A stretch of DNA of 64,000 bases from JAFAXD01 sp035472475 (GTDB taxonomy: Bacteria; Pseudomonadota; Alphaproteobacteria; Rhizobiales; Xanthobacteraceae). Each line of letters opens with the position of its first letter. Positions within the stretch are counted from its first letter, which is position 1. This document shows positions 63,875 through 64,000 of this stretch, piece by piece. The DNA lies in NCBI GenBank assembly GCA_035472475.1, contig DATIPA010000256.1, forward strand, positions 3,799 to 67,798, read 5' to 3'. The notes below the pieces were generated by a model. That model did no database searches and was not told the DNA's origin. It saw nothing but the letters and a program-made list of their open reading frames with translations. The position numbers and the translations under genes were made by a program.

Positions 63875-64000
63875 AACGAGAACGACATCAGGGCAGCACG
63901 AGAGGTCATTGCGGCGGCGAGCAAGGGGCCGGCGATCTGGACGGCGGACGACAAGGAAACCGAGGCGACCGCTCGTTCGTCGCGCTGTGGATCGACCCCT
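63872..64000 (+). CDS. 3'-truncated ORF at right edge
   Basis: ATG behind AAGGAG opens a frame that is still open at the end of the window (43 codons). The visible part is helical then charged. The gene continues outside. Confidence 0.5.
   Translation, partial: MNENDIRAAREVIAAASKGPAIWTADDKETEATARSSRCGSTP

Noticed and set aside
1..64000. tRNA or rRNA genes
   Set aside because: None recognised by eye; no cloverleaf with TTCGA-type arm plus CCA end was seen, but a scan with tRNAscan-SE or ARAGORN would be decisive.
1..64000. Integrase, excisionase and lysogeny cassette
   Set aside because: No tyrosine or serine recombinase motif seen in any frame. HTH proteins are present, so lysogeny cannot be excluded, but the window gives no direct support.

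Overview
The window reads as most of the genome of a tailed double-stranded DNA phage with a contractile tail (myovirus morphology). Nearly all genes lie on the + strand, packed end to start with ATGA/GTGA overlaps, at high GC. The virion genes identify it: large terminase, portal, Mu-F-like head protein, scaffold, major capsid protein, tail sheath, tail tube, tape measure, LysM-type baseplate protein, gpD-like hub, spike, gp25-like wedge, baseplate J and gpI. No integrase, DNA polymerase, helicase, RNA polymerase, tRNA or CRISPR array was recognised. The host is unknown. GC content, ordinary TTGAC-type promoters and several small protein families that I recall from Myxococcota-type genomes suggest a Gram-negative, high-GC, possibly myxobacterium-like host; this is an inference.

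Layout. About 1-16.1 kb: early/accessory block of small genes, many Cys-rich, with two DNA methyltransferases, a Gp88-like and a DUF5131 protein (both with Fe-S-type cysteines), DUF1643, RusA resolvase, two zinc-knuckle proteins, a winged-helix protein, a MazG-like protein and a candidate small terminase. 16.1-28.7 kb: packaging and head genes, interleaved with a PAS-domain protein and small promoter-driven genes. 28.7-49.2 kb: neck, tail, baseplate and receptor-binding genes, including a 948-residue tail protein whose glycoside-hydrolase module sits inside Gly/Ala/Ser repeats. 49.2-52.0 kb: lysis block (holin-like/lipoprotein fusion, lipoprotein, amidase). 52.0-57.5 kb: DUF2303, YqaJ-type exonuclease, putative annealing protein and a serpin-like protein. 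57.5-64 kb: coiled-coil, HTH and SLOG proteins, a Fis-like protein, a replication protein and an AT-rich origin candidate with iterated DnaA-box-like sites.

The most striking feature is regulatory. About 25 promoters on both strands share one design: TTGAC, a 16-18 bp spacer, a -10 of TACAAA or TAAACT, then usually exactly 6 bp to the start codon. The mRNAs should therefore be leaderless. The spacer/-10 region carries an imperfect palindrome, TTTGTAG-N5-CTACAAA, like a dispersed operator. Seven of these promoters drive single genes lying antisense inside the otherwise + strand late region, which have the look of morons. Most virion genes, by contrast, rely on Shine-Dalgarno sites or translational coupling.

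Genes are called from reading frame, coupling and family resemblance by eye; no database search was possible, so family names given from memory should be confirmed by profile searches.
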